64,000 nucleotides of DNA from Franzmannia pantelleriensis (GCF_900102875.1 NZ_FNGH01000008.1:1-64000); one strand, 5' to 3'. Counted from the stretch's first letter, positions 50,719 through 59,832 are shown. Translations and numbers: made by a program. Notes: generated from the sequence alone by a model not told the origin.

Positions 50719-52728
50719 ATGACCGACACTCTTCCGATCGCCGATAGCATAGTCATTACCCTGCCGGATGGCGCGCAACGCCGCTTTTCTCCCCCCACTT
50801 GCGTCGCCGAGGTGGCGGCGGCGATTGGTCCGGGCCTGGCGCGTAGCACCGTCGCCGGCAAGGTGGACGGTCGGCTGGTCGATGCCTGCGACCTCATCGA
50901 GCGCGATGCACACGTGCAGATCATTACCCCTCAGGATCCCGAGGGGGTAGAGATCATCCGCCACTCCTGCGCCCACCTGGTCGGGCATGCCGTCAAGCAG
51001 CTCTACCCCACGGCGCAGATGGTGATCGGCCCGGTGATCGAGGACGGCTTCTACTACGACATCGCCTATGAACGCGCCTTTACCCCGCAAGACCTGGCAG
51101 CCATCGAGGCGCGCATGGGGGAGTTGATCGCCAAGGAGTACGACGTCATCAAGCGCATGACGCCGCGGGACGAGGCCATTCGGCTGTTTCGTGAACGCGG
51201 CGAAACGTACAAGCTGCGGCTGATCGAGGAACTGCCCGAGGCAGTAGCGCTGGGGCTCTATTTCCACGAGGAGTACCTGGACATGTGCCGCGGCCCCCAC
51301 GTGCCCAATACCCGTTTCCTCAAGCATTTCCGGCTGACCAAGCTGTCCGGCGCCTACTGGCGGGGGGATGCCAACAACGAGCAGCTACAGCGTATCTACG
51401 GCACGGCCTGGCCTGATCGCAAAGCGCTACAGGCCTATCTGGTGCGCCTCGAGGAGGCAGAGAAGCGCGACCACCGCAAGCTTGGCCGCCAGTTGGACCT
51501 GTTCCACTTTCAGGAGGACGCCCCCGGCGCGGTGTTCTGGCATCCCCGCGGCTGGGCGGTGTTCCGCGAGCTGATCGCCTATATGCGGCGTTGCCAGGAG
51601 GACGCTGGCTACGTCGAGGTGAACACCCCGGACGTCATGGACCGTAGCCTCTGGGAGCTCTCCGGCCACTGGCAGAATTACCGTGAGCATATGTTCACCA
51701 CCGACACCGAGGATGGCCGCTCACTGGCCCTCAAGCCGATGAACTGTCCGGGCAGCGTGCTGCTCTATCGCCATGGATTGAAAAGCTATCGCGATCTGCC
51801 GATTCGCATGGGAGAGTTCGGCAAAGTGCATCGCTACGAGCCCTCCGGGGCGCTGCACGGCCTGCTACGGGTGCGCCACTTCACTCAGGACGATGCGCAT
51901 ATCTACTGCACGCCGCAGCAGATGATCGATGAATGCCGCGATGTGGTCACCCAGGTGCTGGATATCTATCGCCAGTTCGGTTTCGAGGAGGTGCTGATCA
52001 AGCTCTCCACGCGGCCGGACAACCGCATGGGCGATGACGCTACCTGGGACCTGTTGGAAAACGCCCTGATCCAGGCGCTGGACGAGGTGGGCCTGGCCTA
52101 CCGCTACAACCCCGGTGAAGGCGCCTTCTACGGTCCCAAGCTCGAGTTCGTGCTGCGCGATGCCATTGGTCGCGATTGGCAGTGCGGCACCCTGCAGGTG
52201 GATATGAACCTGCCCGAACGCTTCGGCCTGGACTACGTGGACGAGGAGGGCCAGCGCAAGCGCCCGGTGATGCTGCACCGCGCTCTGTTCGGCTCCCTGG
52301 AGCGCTTTACCGGTATCCTGATCGAGCACCACGCCGGCAAGCTCCCGGCCTGGTTGGCGCCGCTGCAGGCGGTGGTGCTCTCCATCACCGAGCAGTACTC
52401 CCGCTATGCGCTGGAGGTAGCCCAGGTGCTGCGCGATGCGGGCCTGCGCGTCGAGGCGGATATCCGCAACGAGAAGGTCGGCTACAAGATCCGTGAGCAG
52501 ACCCTGCAGCGCGTCCCCTTCCTGCTGGTGGTCGGCGCCCGGGAGGCCGCCTCCGGCAACGTGGCGATTCGCAGCCGCGATGGCGACGACCTGGGCAGCC
52601 TGGAGATCGCTGACGCCATTGCCCTGCTTAGCGAGGACTGTGCCGCCCCCGACACCCAGCAGCGTCGCGCCGCCCAGGCGGCCTTGCTCGAACGGCTGCA
52701 GGCGAGTGGCCGGCACGAGGTCGTCTGA
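50719..52728 (+). CDS. thrS: Threonyl-tRNA synthetase, zinc-starvation-linked paralogue
   Basis: The 669-residue synthetase has TGS, editing and catalytic domains. Zinc ligands are retained: MNCPGSVLL (Cys), QDDAHIYC (His) and MLHRALFGS (His). The editing site [20 protein letters not shown] and the class II motif 2 [20 protein letters not shown] are intact. Its position in a Zur-box operon points to a second, zinc-stress-induced ThrRS beside the housekeeping thrS/infC locus, known from some cyanobacteria. Whether it binds zinc more tightly is inference. Start follows TGATGAGCCTGACAC. Confidence 0.9.
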   Translation: MTDTLPIADSIVITLPDGAQRRFSPPTCVAEVAAAIGPGLARSTVAGKVDGRLVDACDLIERDAHVQIITPQDPEGVEIIRHSCAHLVGHAVKQLYPTAQMVIGPVIEDGFYYDIAYERAFTPQDLAAIEARMGELIAKEYDVIKRMTPRDEAIRLFRERGETYKLRLIEELPEAVALGLYFHEEYLDMCRGPHVPNTRFLKHFRLTKLSGAYWRGDANNEQLQRIYGTAWPDRKALQAYLVRLEEAEKRDHRKLGRQLDLFHFQEDAPGAVFWHPRGWAVFRELIAYMRRCQEDAGYVEVNTPDVMDRSLWELSGHWQNYREHMFTTDTEDGRSLALKPMNCPGSVLLYRHGLKSYRDLPIRMGEFGKVHRYEPSGALHGLLRVRHFTQDDAHIYCTPQQMIDECRDVVTQVLDIYRQFGFEEVLIKLSTRPDNRMGDDATWDLLENALIQALDEVGLAYRYNPGEGAFYGPKLEFVLRDAIGRDWQCGTLQVDMNLPERFGLDYVDEEGQRKRPVMLHRALFGSLERFTGILIEHHAGKLPAWLAPLQAVVLSITEQYSRYALEVAQVLRDAGLRVEADIRNEKVGYKIREQTLQRVPFLLVVGAREAASGNVAIRSRDGDDLGSLEIADAIALLSEDCAAPDTQQRRAAQAALLERLQASGRHEVV

Positions 52729-52754
52729 TAGGCGTAGTCTCGTTGGCACGCAAA

Positions 52755-52779
52755 AACCGGCCCTGATAAGGGGCCGGTT
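52755..52779 (+). terminator. Hairpin terminator after thrS
   Basis: AACCGGCCC and GGGCCGGTT form a 9-bp stem with a 7-base loop, 26 bases after the stop. It ends the zinc-starvation operon. Confidence 0.75.
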
Positions 52780-53010
52780 CTAGGTCGCCAGGCGACGTTA
52801 TCTCGCTAGACGGGTCGCTCAGGCCGGCCGAGGCTTGTCGGTGGGTTCCCCCGATCAGTTTGCCCGGCTGGGGGCCCTGTCATGGTCTCCTGGGGTTGAT
52901 AGTGAATGACCGAGCAAATCGTTTCGCTTAGATGCAGCAGCTCGGAGCGCCCCAGCACGCTGCCAAAGGCGCTGCCCCGTCAGACGCGCCCGGTGACCAT
53001 CTGAAACGTC

Positions 53011-53079
53011 CGCGGTGAGCCGCTGCTGGTGTCCCGACACGACGCCGAGCTCGAGCTGCTTGGCGACATGGTGCGGTAA
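53011..53079 (+). pseudogene. Diverged second copy of the GDYXXLXY gene 3' end
   Basis: The frame reads RGEPLLVSRHDAELELLGDM, then VR and stop, matching the C-terminus of the protein at 41206-41742 (RGEALLVSLHDAELERLGEM, AR). By eye 54 of 69 bases agree. A stop (TGA) upstream in frame at 53002 shows it is not a gene. The rest of 52780-53232 holds no gene apart from the ribosome site of the metallothionein. Confidence 0.75.
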
Positions 53080-53232
53080 GATGCGTCAGATAAATCAAGC
53101 GCTTATGGCTGGGGCGATCATAAGGCGTGTCAATGAATCTTGCCGCTGGACTTGGCCAAGGCCCTCAACGCAATTACATAACACGGCAGTCTGGGACTAT
53201 CTTGTCAGCACAGGCAAACGAGGAGGTCCACT

Positions 53233-53385
53233 ATGTCTCAGCAAGAATGTGCATGCCCCAAGTGCAAGTGTGCAGTTGATCGCAGCTCAATCGAGAAGGA
53301 TGGCAAGCTGTACTGCTCCCAGTCCTGTGCCACCGGTCATGCCGATGGTTCAGTCGACTGCGGCCATGACTGCAAGTGTGGGTAA
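53233..53385 (+). CDS. bmtA: Bacterial metallothionein (BmtA/SmtA type)
   Basis: This 50-residue protein begins MSQQECACPKCKCAVDR and has CSQSCATGH and CGHDCKCG further on. The spacing of nine Cys and two His is the SmtA/BmtA pattern of a four-zinc cluster fold. It stores or buffers Zn(II) and Cd(II) in the cytosol. The ribosome site AGGAGG is perfect. Downstream of the Zur-controlled block, though with its own promoter. Too short for routine gene finding. Confidence 0.93.
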   Translation: MSQQECACPKCKCAVDRSSIEKDGKLYCSQSCATGHADGSVDCGHDCKCG

Positions 53386-53634
53386 TGTCTGACGCTATCT
53401 GCCGCCCACCACAGGCAGCGCCCGACAGCGACACGCTGGCAGGCGCTGCTTGCTTTGCCCAGCCCCCTGTTCAGCACTGCCGTTCTCCTTCAGCTGACCC
53501 GCTTGAATTTCCTCGGTAGCCACATCCCTTAGCCGCAGGCAATGCTTACGATGCAAGCGAGTATCGCTTCATTGGGGTAGCCCGGTGGAAGGTATATGAT
53601 GGGGCTCTGTACGGAAGTTTATGTCAGGAGCCCC

Positions 53635-54084
53635 ATGAGTCGGGAGGTCATCCAGCGTAGTCTGATTGCTGCCGAGCTGCTTTTTCTGGCGTTACCGACG
53701 ACCGCGATCTGCATGTTCTTCAGCATGGCCTTGTTGTCCACCGTAGGCTTCCCATGGGACCTAGAAGCGCTGCTGATCATGCACTTCGTGCTGCTGGGCA
53801 ACGTGGGGATGGTTGGCCTATGGGCGGTGGCGATCACTTATCTTCGACATCGCGGGCCGGGGTTGAAAGGGCTGTGGTGGTGGTGGCGGGCCGCTTGCCT
53901 GGGTGCGGGGTTGGCGAGCGTTTCACTGCTACTACTTGGTCTGCCGATGACCGGCTGGGAGGCGCCCGAGGGTGTTGTCATCGTCGCCACAGGCAGTCTG
54001 GCCAGCCCGCTGCTGGTACCGTTTCTGCATCTTGCGTACTTGCGGCGTCGAGCGTATAGACGTAATGCAACAGGGCTCGCCTAG
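53635..54084 (+). CDS. Four-helix membrane protein of unknown function
   Basis: The 149-residue protein has hydrophobic segments at about 10-33, 42-65, 83-103 and 112-132. A Trp-rich loop (GLWWWWRAA) lies in the middle. The start at 53635 follows AGGAGCCCC. No family recognised. A palindromic terminator overlaps its stop. Confidence 0.65.
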   Translation: MSREVIQRSLIAAELLFLALPTTAICMFFSMALLSTVGFPWDLEALLIMHFVLLGNVGMVGLWAVAITYLRHRGPGLKGLWWWWRAACLGAGLASVSLLLLGLPMTGWEAPEGVVIVATGSLASPLLVPFLHLAYLRRRAYRRNATGLA

Positions 54085-54096
54085 GCGAGCCCTGTT
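54069..54096. terminator. Perfect 28-bp palindrome, bidirectional terminator
   Basis: The half-site AACAGGGCTCGCCT is followed by its exact complement, giving a stem of about 13 bp. It ends both the membrane-protein gene and the convergent cold-shock gene. Confidence 0.85.
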
Positions 54097-54136
54097 ATCG
54101 AACCGGTTAGGTCCGAGCATTCACAGGATCGTTAGA

Positions 54137-54343
54137 TCATGCGATGGCTTTAATGTTCGACGCCTGAAGGCCTTTCTTGCCCTGGGTCACGTCGAAGGAG
54201 ACGCTTTGACCTTCCTGCAGGGACTTGAAGCCTTCGGCTTGGATCTCGGAGAAGTGAGCAAAGACGTCATCACCGCCGTCAGACGGCGCGATAAAGCCAA
54301 AACCCTTTGCATCGTTGAACCACTTAACTGTACCAGTCGACAT
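54137..54343 (-). CDS. Cold-shock domain protein (CspA family)
   Basis: The 68-residue RNA/DNA-binding protein has the OB fold with RNP1 KGFGFIAP and RNP2 VFAHFS, and begins [16 protein letters not shown]. It melts RNA structures as an RNA chaperone. Length is standard. The upstream region (54344-54600) is long and A+T-rich, consistent with the cold-sensitive 5' leader of csp genes, but no cold box was identified. Confidence 0.93.
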   Translation of the reverse strand: MSTGTVKWFNDAKGFGFIAPSDGGDDVFAHFSEIQAEGFKSLQEGQSVSFDVTQGKKGLQASNIKAIA

Positions 54344-54575
54344 AATAAATCCTTCCGCGCTTAGCGCATTGCAATATTTCTGGTGTCACCCAGATGGATA
54401 GCGGGTAAAACAAGAAATGCAATTACAGACTGCCGAAAGAATTCGAATGCTTCTGAAACCGTGCTTACTTGCCAACCAACTGCGTCTACCGTGTCATGCT
54501 TGGCGGCCCGGGTCAAAGGCTTTCGCCATTTTCTCTTTCGGCACCTCTGTGGGAGGGCTGGCTTCGTGGCTGAAA

Positions 54576-54594
54576 CCTTAACAGGCTATCGATT
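54576..54594 (+). repeat. 19-bp repeat CCTTAACAGGCTATCGATT, copy 2
   Basis: Same sequence and direction as 37238-37256. It lies 39 bases upstream of the YghU-type gene start. Confidence 0.6.
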
Positions 54595-54632
54595 GTCGCA
54601 GACACGACGACATTACTCGTTAAGGAGTCAGC

Positions 54633-55508
54633 ATGAGCCAGGAAACCGAATACGTACCGCCCAGGGTCTGGACCTGGGAGAAAGCCAGCGGCGGCACCTT
54701 TGCCAGCATCAACCGCCCAATTGCCGGGCCGACCCACGAGCAGTCGCTGCCGGTGGGCGCTCACCCCCTGCAACTCTATTCGCTGGCCACCCCCAACGGC
54801 GTCAAGGTCACGGTGCTGCTCGAGGAGCTGTTGGCGCTGGGGCACACCCAGGCCGAGTATGATGCCTGGCTGATCAAGATCGGTGACGGCGACCAGTTCG
54901 GTAGCGGTTTCGTCGAGATCAACCCCAATTCGAAGATCCCCGCTCTGGTGGATTACAGCACGCCCAAGCCGACTCGGGTATTCGAGTCCGGCTCGATTCT
55001 GTTCTATCTGGCAGAGCGCTTCGGCGACTTCCTGCCCAGGGATCCGGCCAAGCGCACCGAGGCGCTGAACTGGCTGTTCTGGCAGATGGGGAGTGCCCCC
55101 TATCTGGGTGGCGGTTTCGGCCACTTCTACGCTTATGCGCCAGAGAAGCTGGAGTACCCCATCGACCGTTTCACGATGGAGGTCAAGCGGCAGCTCGATG
55201 TGCTGGACCGGCGCCTTGCCGAGGTGCCTTACCTGGCCGGCGACACCTACACCATCGCCGATATCGCCAACTGGCCATGGTACGGGCAGCTCGCGCTGGG
55301 GCGGCTATATGATGCTGGCGAGTTTCTGCAGGTGCAGGACTACCAGCACGTGCAGCGTTGGGCGAGGGAGATCGATGCACGTCCGGCGGTACAGCGCGGA
55401 CGCATGGTCAATCGCACCTTCGGCGATCCCGATATGCAGCTCCATGAGCGTCACGACGCCAGCGACTTCAAGCACAAGACCCAAGATAAGCTGACGTCCA
55501 GCGTTTAG
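54633..55508 (+). CDS. yghU: YghU-type glutathione S-transferase / disulfide-bond oxidoreductase
   Basis: The 291-residue protein has an extended N-terminus (YVPPRVWTWEKASGGTFASI, then NRPIAGPTHEQSLPVGAHPL), the hallmark of the Nu-class YghU/YfcG group, a thioredoxin domain (FGSGFVEINPNSKIPALVDY and VFESGSILFYLAERFG), and a C-terminal helical domain with YTIADIANWPW. These enzymes reduce disulfides using two glutathiones. Start follows TTAAGGAGTCAGC. Confidence 0.92.
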   Translation: MSQETEYVPPRVWTWEKASGGTFASINRPIAGPTHEQSLPVGAHPLQLYSLATPNGVKVTVLLEELLALGHTQAEYDAWLIKIGDGDQFGSGFVEINPNSKIPALVDYSTPKPTRVFESGSILFYLAERFGDFLPRDPAKRTEALNWLFWQMGSAPYLGGGFGHFYAYAPEKLEYPIDRFTMEVKRQLDVLDRRLAEVPYLAGDTYTIADIANWPWYGQLALGRLYDAGEFLQVQDYQHVQRWAREIDARPAVQRGRMVNRTFGDPDMQLHERHDASDFKHKTQDKLTSSV

Positions 55509-55533
55509 GCTCGCTTTAAGGCCTCAATGCGAC

Positions 55534-55564
55534 GCGCCCGTCACCTGGACAGGTTGGCGGGCGC
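55534..55564. terminator. Bidirectional terminator between yghU and the RlpA-like gene
   Basis: GCGCCCGTCACCTG and CAGGTTGGCGGGCGC pair into a long stem with one bulged T and a 2-base loop, between convergent genes. Confidence 0.8.
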
Positions 55565-55598
55565 GCTGCGTTATCCAGAGCGGCCCGAGGGCCCCAGG

Positions 55599-55991
55599 TC
55601 AATTCGGGGTGGCGATCGGCGTGACTTCGACTCGCGCTACGCCACGGTGGAGCATGTCGAGCTTCCTGGCGGCGCGTTTTGAGAGGTCGATGATGCGACC
55701 GTCGATGAAGGGGCCACGGTCGTTGATCAGTACTTCCACTTCCTTGCCGGTGTCGGGGCGGGTGACCACGACGGTGGTGCCAAGCGGCAGCGTGGGGTGC
55801 GCGGCGGTCAGTGCCTGCTGATCGAATGGCTCACCGCTGGCAGTGGTGGCACCCTGGAAGCGGTCGCTGTAATAGGAAGCGATGCCTAGCTCGGCGTCGG
55901 CAGCTGGCTCGGGCGAATGCGCGTAGGCATGGCCGGCGGCCAGCATGGCTGCCAAGCCGCAGATGAGCAGTAATCGGGATAGGCGTCCCAT
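55599..55991 (-). CDS. RlpA-like double-psi beta-barrel protein
   Basis: The 130-residue protein has a signal peptide (LLLICGLAAMLAAGHAYA, residues 6-23) and the RlpA core: GIASYYSDRFQGATTASGEP, LTAAHPTLPLGTTVVVT, and INDRGPFIDGRIIDLSKRAA, which holds the catalytic Asp of lytic transglycosylases. It lacks the C-terminal SPOR domain of septal RlpA, so it is a shorter periplasmic member. It cuts naked glycan strands in related proteins. Confidence 0.88.
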   Translation of the reverse strand: MGRLSRLLLICGLAAMLAAGHAYAHSPEPAADAELGIASYYSDRFQGATTASGEPFDQQALTAAHPTLPLGTTVVVTRPDTGKEVEVLINDRGPFIDGRIIDLSKRAARKLDMLHRGVARVEVTPIATPN

Positions 55992-56196
55992 GATGATACC
56001 TCACGGTTCTCGTGTTGGCCGTGTGTCCATCGATGTGATGAGGGGCCATAGGGCCAGTGGATAGTAACCTCCTCGGACTGGCCTGACAACCTATCCTGAA
56101 GATCGACGATGATGGCAGCAAAATGGCGATGATCATGCGTGACGCTAAAAATGCTGCAAGTGCGAGATAAGTCCTTGATGCCAGGTGGAGAAAGGC

Positions 56197-56466
56197 TCAG
56201 CCAGTGTGCTCCTGGGCAATCAGGCCATGGGCCAGCAAGTCGTCGGCCAAGGCACGCGAAGCCAGGGAGAACTCGACCCGTGCGCTGGCCAGAGCGGTGT
56301 CGTCTCGCGAATGGGGCTGCTGTTCGAGGCGATCAAGACGCGCCTTGGCGTTGGCCAGACGCCGGCCGAGCGTGGCGTCGATCGCCAGTTGTGTAGCATC
56401 TAGCAGTTGGCAGTCGGTGACTGCCGGTTCGGCTTGCAGATGGCAAGAGACTTCTGAGATACCCAT
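56197..56466 (-). CDS. Conserved small hypothetical protein
   Basis: The 89-residue protein is mostly alpha-helical, Ala/Leu-rich with no signal peptide or membrane segment (LDATQLAIDATLGRRLANAK; ASRALADDLLAHGLIAQE). Start at 56466 is preceded by AGGAGTGACCTGCAC. I recognise no family. Confidence 0.6.
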   Translation of the reverse strand: MGISEVSCHLQAEPAVTDCQLLDATQLAIDATLGRRLANAKARLDRLEQQPHSRDDTALASARVEFSLASRALADDLLAHGLIAQEHTG

Positions 56467-56556
56467 GTGCAGGTCACTCCTGGGGCAATGCTCTCAATTC
56501 TCACTATAGTGTGTAACATTCGGTTTCAGTAGATCCGGCAGACGAAGAGACCGGCG

Positions 56557-58350
56557 CTACTCCCGGAAGCGTTCGCCGGTCTGTCCCTTGGTCCGATACA
56601 TGGCGCTGTCGGCCTGGCGCAGCAGCTCCTCGAAGTCGGGCGGGCCGCCGGTGTATCGGCTGCTGCCGATGCTCACGCCGACGCTGACGCGGTGACCGCT
56701 GGGCAGGTCGATGGGGGCGGTAATCGTCTCCAATAGACGCTGGCGTATCTCGGCCACATCCTGCTCAGTGCCGCAATTCTCGACCAGGACAATGAACTCG
56801 TCGCCGCCAAAGCGTGCGCAGTGGTCACCGGCCCTGGCCTGTTCGGTGATACGGCGGGCCACCTGCTGCAGCACCAGGTCACCGGCGGCATGACCGAAGC
56901 GGTCATTGATCGGCTTGAAGTCGTCCAGGTCGAGCATCAATAGTGCCGCAGGCTGCTGCGTCCGACGGCTGCGCTGCAGCGCCGATGATGCAGAGCGTGC
57001 CAAGCCAATGCGGTTCAATAGGCCGGTAAGCATATCGCTGGAGGCCATGGCTTCGAGTTTGGCGGTGCGCTCGGCTACCTTCTGTTCGAGTGCTGCTTCG
57101 TGACGCTTGAGTGAGGTGAGCATCTCGGCCTGGGCCTGCTCTTTCTGCCGCTTCAGCTTGTTGAAGCGCGCCGCTAAGGCGAAGGAGAGCAGCAACATCT
57201 CCAGCGCCGAGCCGATCTGGATGCCGTGCAGGGTAATGAAGTTGGACGGCAGGATACCCAGGTTGCGCAGTGCGAATACCGAGGCGCCAAGCAGCAGGAT
57301 CGACCAGGCCAGCGTGAAGAGTCGTGCGCCGGGAACATGGCGTAGGCTGCTGCTGACGGCGCAGGCTAGCAGCAGCAGAGCGGCGCTGAAGCCTGTCACG
57401 TCCATGACTTGTAACGCAGCCTGCATAGGCAGTATCAGCGCCATGGCCACGGCCAGCCAGCACCATAGGCGGAATAGGCCGAGCATACGGTGCCAGCGAG
57501 GGCTGTAGGTGGCGGTGTCCAGGAAACTCTGCGCAAATAGCGTGGCCATCGCCGAGGCCAGGGTGAAACCCAGTGTGACCAGGCGGCCGCTGTGCTCTCC
57601 CAGCCCACTCCAGAAGATCAGCGTGCCGGTGCCGTTGAAGGTGAGAATCGCCAGAGTAAAACCGAACACAAACAGTGCGTAGTGCAGGAAGACGCGCTCC
57701 CTGAGGCCGAAGAACAGCAGCAAGTTGTAGACGCCTAGCGCCAACAGCATGCCGAAGTAGGTCGCCAGCCAGAAATTCTGACGGTCGTTGCTGGCGTAGA
57801 AGCGCTCGGGCTGCAGCACGTTGGCACTGAGCATTTTGCTGCCGTGGGCCTCGATCCGGGTCAGCAGGATGACCGTCTCCCCGGGGGCCAGGGGCAGCGG
57901 GAAGACCGCCTGCCGGTGGGGGAGCGCGCGTTGACTCACGGGTACCGCGCTGCCGCTCTCTAACACTTGCGTGTCCTGGTCGCGCACGACATGCAGGCGT
58001 ACATAGTCGAGGAAGGGGTACTCGAACTGCACAATCCACTGCTGCGGCAGGTCGCTGGCGTTGCGCAGCTCGGCGCGCAGCCACATGGGAGCCGGGGTGT
58101 AGCCGAGGTGGAGGTCGCTGCGCTGCTGCGCGGGAGTGAAGACGATGGGGTCGGAAAGCAGCGCCTCGAGTGTCAGAGTGCGGTGCGGGTCGGCCACGTA
58201 GGCGGTGTAGGGGTCGAGGGAGTAGCGCTCCTGCTCACTGCTGAGAGCCAGCGTCGGGTGGTCGGCCAACGCCGCTTGGCTAAGCCAGCAGAGCGACAGC
58301 AGAACGCCGACGAACAGGCGCGGGGTCAATCGATAGCGCTCAGCGGGCAT
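56557..58350 (-). CDS. Diguanylate cyclase with 7TMR-DISM sensory module
   Basis: The 597-residue inner-membrane enzyme makes cyclic di-GMP. After a signal peptide come a periplasmic DISMED2 domain (about 30-160, with WLRAELRNASDLPQQWIVQF), seven transmembrane helices (190-385), a short coiled coil (NKLKRQKEQAQAEMLTSLKR), and a GGDEF domain with HCARFGGDEFIVLVE as active A-site. RxxD is not apparent before it, so product inhibition may be weak. Start at 58350 chosen to fit the signal peptide. Confidence 0.9.
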   Translation of the reverse strand: MPAERYRLTPRLFVGVLLSLCWLSQAALADHPTLALSSEQERYSLDPYTAYVADPHRTLTLEALLSDPIVFTPAQQRSDLHLGYTPAPMWLRAELRNASDLPQQWIVQFEYPFLDYVRLHVVRDQDTQVLESGSAVPVSQRALPHRQAVFPLPLAPGETVILLTRIEAHGSKMLSANVLQPERFYASNDRQNFWLATYFGMLLALGVYNLLLFFGLRERVFLHYALFVFGFTLAILTFNGTGTLIFWSGLGEHSGRLVTLGFTLASAMATLFAQSFLDTATYSPRWHRMLGLFRLWCWLAVAMALILPMQAALQVMDVTGFSAALLLLACAVSSSLRHVPGARLFTLAWSILLLGASVFALRNLGILPSNFITLHGIQIGSALEMLLLSFALAARFNKLKRQKEQAQAEMLTSLKRHEAALEQKVAERTAKLEAMASSDMLTGLLNRIGLARSASSALQRSRRTQQPAALLMLDLDDFKPINDRFGHAAGDLVLQQVARRITEQARAGDHCARFGGDEFIVLVENCGTEQDVAEIRQRLLETITAPIDLPSGHRVSVGVSIGSSRYTGGPPDFEELLRQADSAMYRTKGQTGERFRE

Positions 58351-58529
58351 CAATAAACAGTCTCGCGATGGGGGCACGCAACATATAAGGGTTAACGGTC
58401 CCGGATGAACTATCTTTAGCACTTTTTGCTGAAAGACACAGCTTCTTGCATTACCCCTGGGGCCTGGGTGAGAGGTATGCTCTTTGTGCAGGAAGCGAGC
58501 GGGCGCGGACCAGAGAGGTGAGGATCAGC

Positions 58530-59207
58530 ATGATCGGCAGTGGCGGCGGTAAGATGCGCGGGGCAAGGGCTCGACGCTGGATGCGGCAGTTAGGGAGCGT
58601 CATGTTGATGATGCTGGCAAGCGGTTGCGCGATGATGGCGCCTTCACCGCCCCAGGATCAGAGCAATATCTGTGAAATATTCCGTGAGCAGCCGCGCTGG
58701 TATGACTATGCCCGCGAGTCGCAACAGCAGTGGGGCACGCCGATTGCCACCCAGATGGCGTTTATTCAGCAGGAGTCATCGTTTCGTAGTCATGTACGCC
58801 CCCCGCGCAATCGCATACTCGGCTTCATTCCCGGCAGTCGCCCCTCCTCGGCGCGCGGCTATGCCCAGGCCCAGGATCCGGTATGGGGAGAGTATCGCGA
58901 GCAGGCCGGCAGTACCCTGGCAAGGCGCTCACACATGAAGCATGCGACCGATTTCATCGGCTGGTACAACGCTCGCACGCACCGCCAGGCCGGGGTCTCC
59001 TTGAACAACCCGGAACACCTCTACTTTGCCTATCACGAGGGAGTGGGTGGCTACCAGCGCGGCAGCCACCGCGGCAAGCCGCAGGTACTGCGGGCAGCCA
59101 GTCAGGTCAGTTCGCGCGCCGGTCGCTACCAGGCGCAGCTGGCCAGCTGCGAGGCGGAATTTCGCTGTCGGCGCTTCTATCAGGTGGGCCCGTTTTGCCG
59201 GGCGTGA
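58530..59207 (+). CDS. Lytic transglycosylase-type lipoprotein (SLT domain)
   Basis: The 225-residue protein has a lipobox LASGC near residue 32, so it is a lipid-anchored outer-membrane protein. The SLT fold is seen in WGTPIATQMAFIQQESSFRS (catalytic Glu in QQESSF), PSSARGYAQAQDPVWGEYRE and ADFIGWYN-like TDFIGWYNARTH. Such enzymes cleave peptidoglycan strands. Start follows GAGGTGAGGATCAGC. A terminator follows. Confidence 0.88.
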   Translation: MIGSGGGKMRGARARRWMRQLGSVMLMMLASGCAMMAPSPPQDQSNICEIFREQPRWYDYARESQQQWGTPIATQMAFIQQESSFRSHVRPPRNRILGFIPGSRPSSARGYAQAQDPVWGEYREQAGSTLARRSHMKHATDFIGWYNARTHRQAGVSLNNPEHLYFAYHEGVGGYQRGSHRGKPQVLRAASQVSSRAGRYQAQLASCEAEFRCRRFYQVGPFCRA

Positions 59208-59220
59208 TGCCCAACCAAAA

Positions 59221-59248
59221 CACCCCACGCTGAAGGCAGCGTGGGGTG
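59221..59248. terminator. Strong hairpin terminator after the transglycosylase gene
   Basis: CACCCCACGCTG and CAGCGTGGGGTG form a perfect 12-bp stem with an AAGG loop, between convergent genes. Confidence 0.85.
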
Positions 59249-59281
59249 ATGTCACCGCGTTACATCGGATATTGACTGAGG

Positions 59282-59593
59282 TCAGTGCTGGACGTCTTCC
59301 TCGTACAGCTCGGCCTTGGCGTCGCGCATGACGTCTTCGCATGCGGCCTGGTGGGCGAGTTGCATTAACAAGCTCTGAGTGACTTCAAAGCCCTTGCCGA
59401 GGCAGCTATCCACGTCCTGACGGCTCACCTTGGGGGTGACGTCGCAGTCAATCTTGATCGTTCTTCCGCTCCCGTCCAGCCTGTCTGCGACATCTCGCAT
59501 GAACCAGGCGATGCGCTCTTTCCAGCTGGCGGATTCCTCTGCGCTCTCGTTTACGCTAAACGTGCAGTGCCACTCAGGTTTATAGACCTTCAT
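59282..59593 (-). CDS. Hypothetical protein, 103 residues
   Basis: It begins MKVYKPEWHCTFSVNESAEE and continues with polar helical segments (KERIAWFMRDVADRLD) and several Cys. No signal or membrane segment. The ribosome site GGAGGTTCTC precedes the start. No family recognised. Confidence 0.65.
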   Translation of the reverse strand: MKVYKPEWHCTFSVNESAEESASWKERIAWFMRDVADRLDGSGRTIKIDCDVTPKVSRQDVDSCLGKGFEVTQSLLMQLAHQAACEDVMRDAKAELYEEDVQH

Positions 59594-59706
59594 GAGAACC
59601 TCCGGTAGGGCTTGGAAAGAATGATCGATCGTGGTGTCTACTCCGTGCTTGACGATGTTGCCCGGCTATCATAGCAGGCTTACGGTCCTGAAACAGGCCC
59701 AAGTAG

Positions 59707-59832
59707 CTAGCGGCAGGTGTCGAGATATTCGCTCAAGGCTTGGGCAGCAGCATGCAGGCACAGTGCCTGGCTGAGCCAGTGTTCGAAGACATCGAGATCT
59801 GTCGGGTGGTTGGTAGTCGCGGTAAGCTGCAT
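59707..59832 (-). CDS. 41-residue peptide with a strong ribosome site
   Basis: The frame reads MQLTATTNHPTDLDVFEHWL and then SQALCLHAAAQALSEYLDTC, then R and stop. AGGAGGG lies at the ideal distance before the ATG. The acidic, helical pattern looks like a folded small cytosolic protein. No family recognised, too short for routine prediction. Confidence 0.55.
   Translation of the reverse strand: MQLTATTNHPTDLDVFEHWLSQALCLHAAAQALSEYLDTCR

Noticed and set aside
50719-52728. thrS as the housekeeping gene
   Set aside because: It is not followed by infC/rpmI/rplT as in the usual locus and lies in a Zur-box operon, so a paralogue is more likely; only the full genome can prove it.
56903-58084. 393-codon frame on the same strand as the diguanylate cyclase, other phase
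   Set aside because: Composition is Arg/Ala/Pro-rich as expected for a frame shadow; GGDEF frame is clear.
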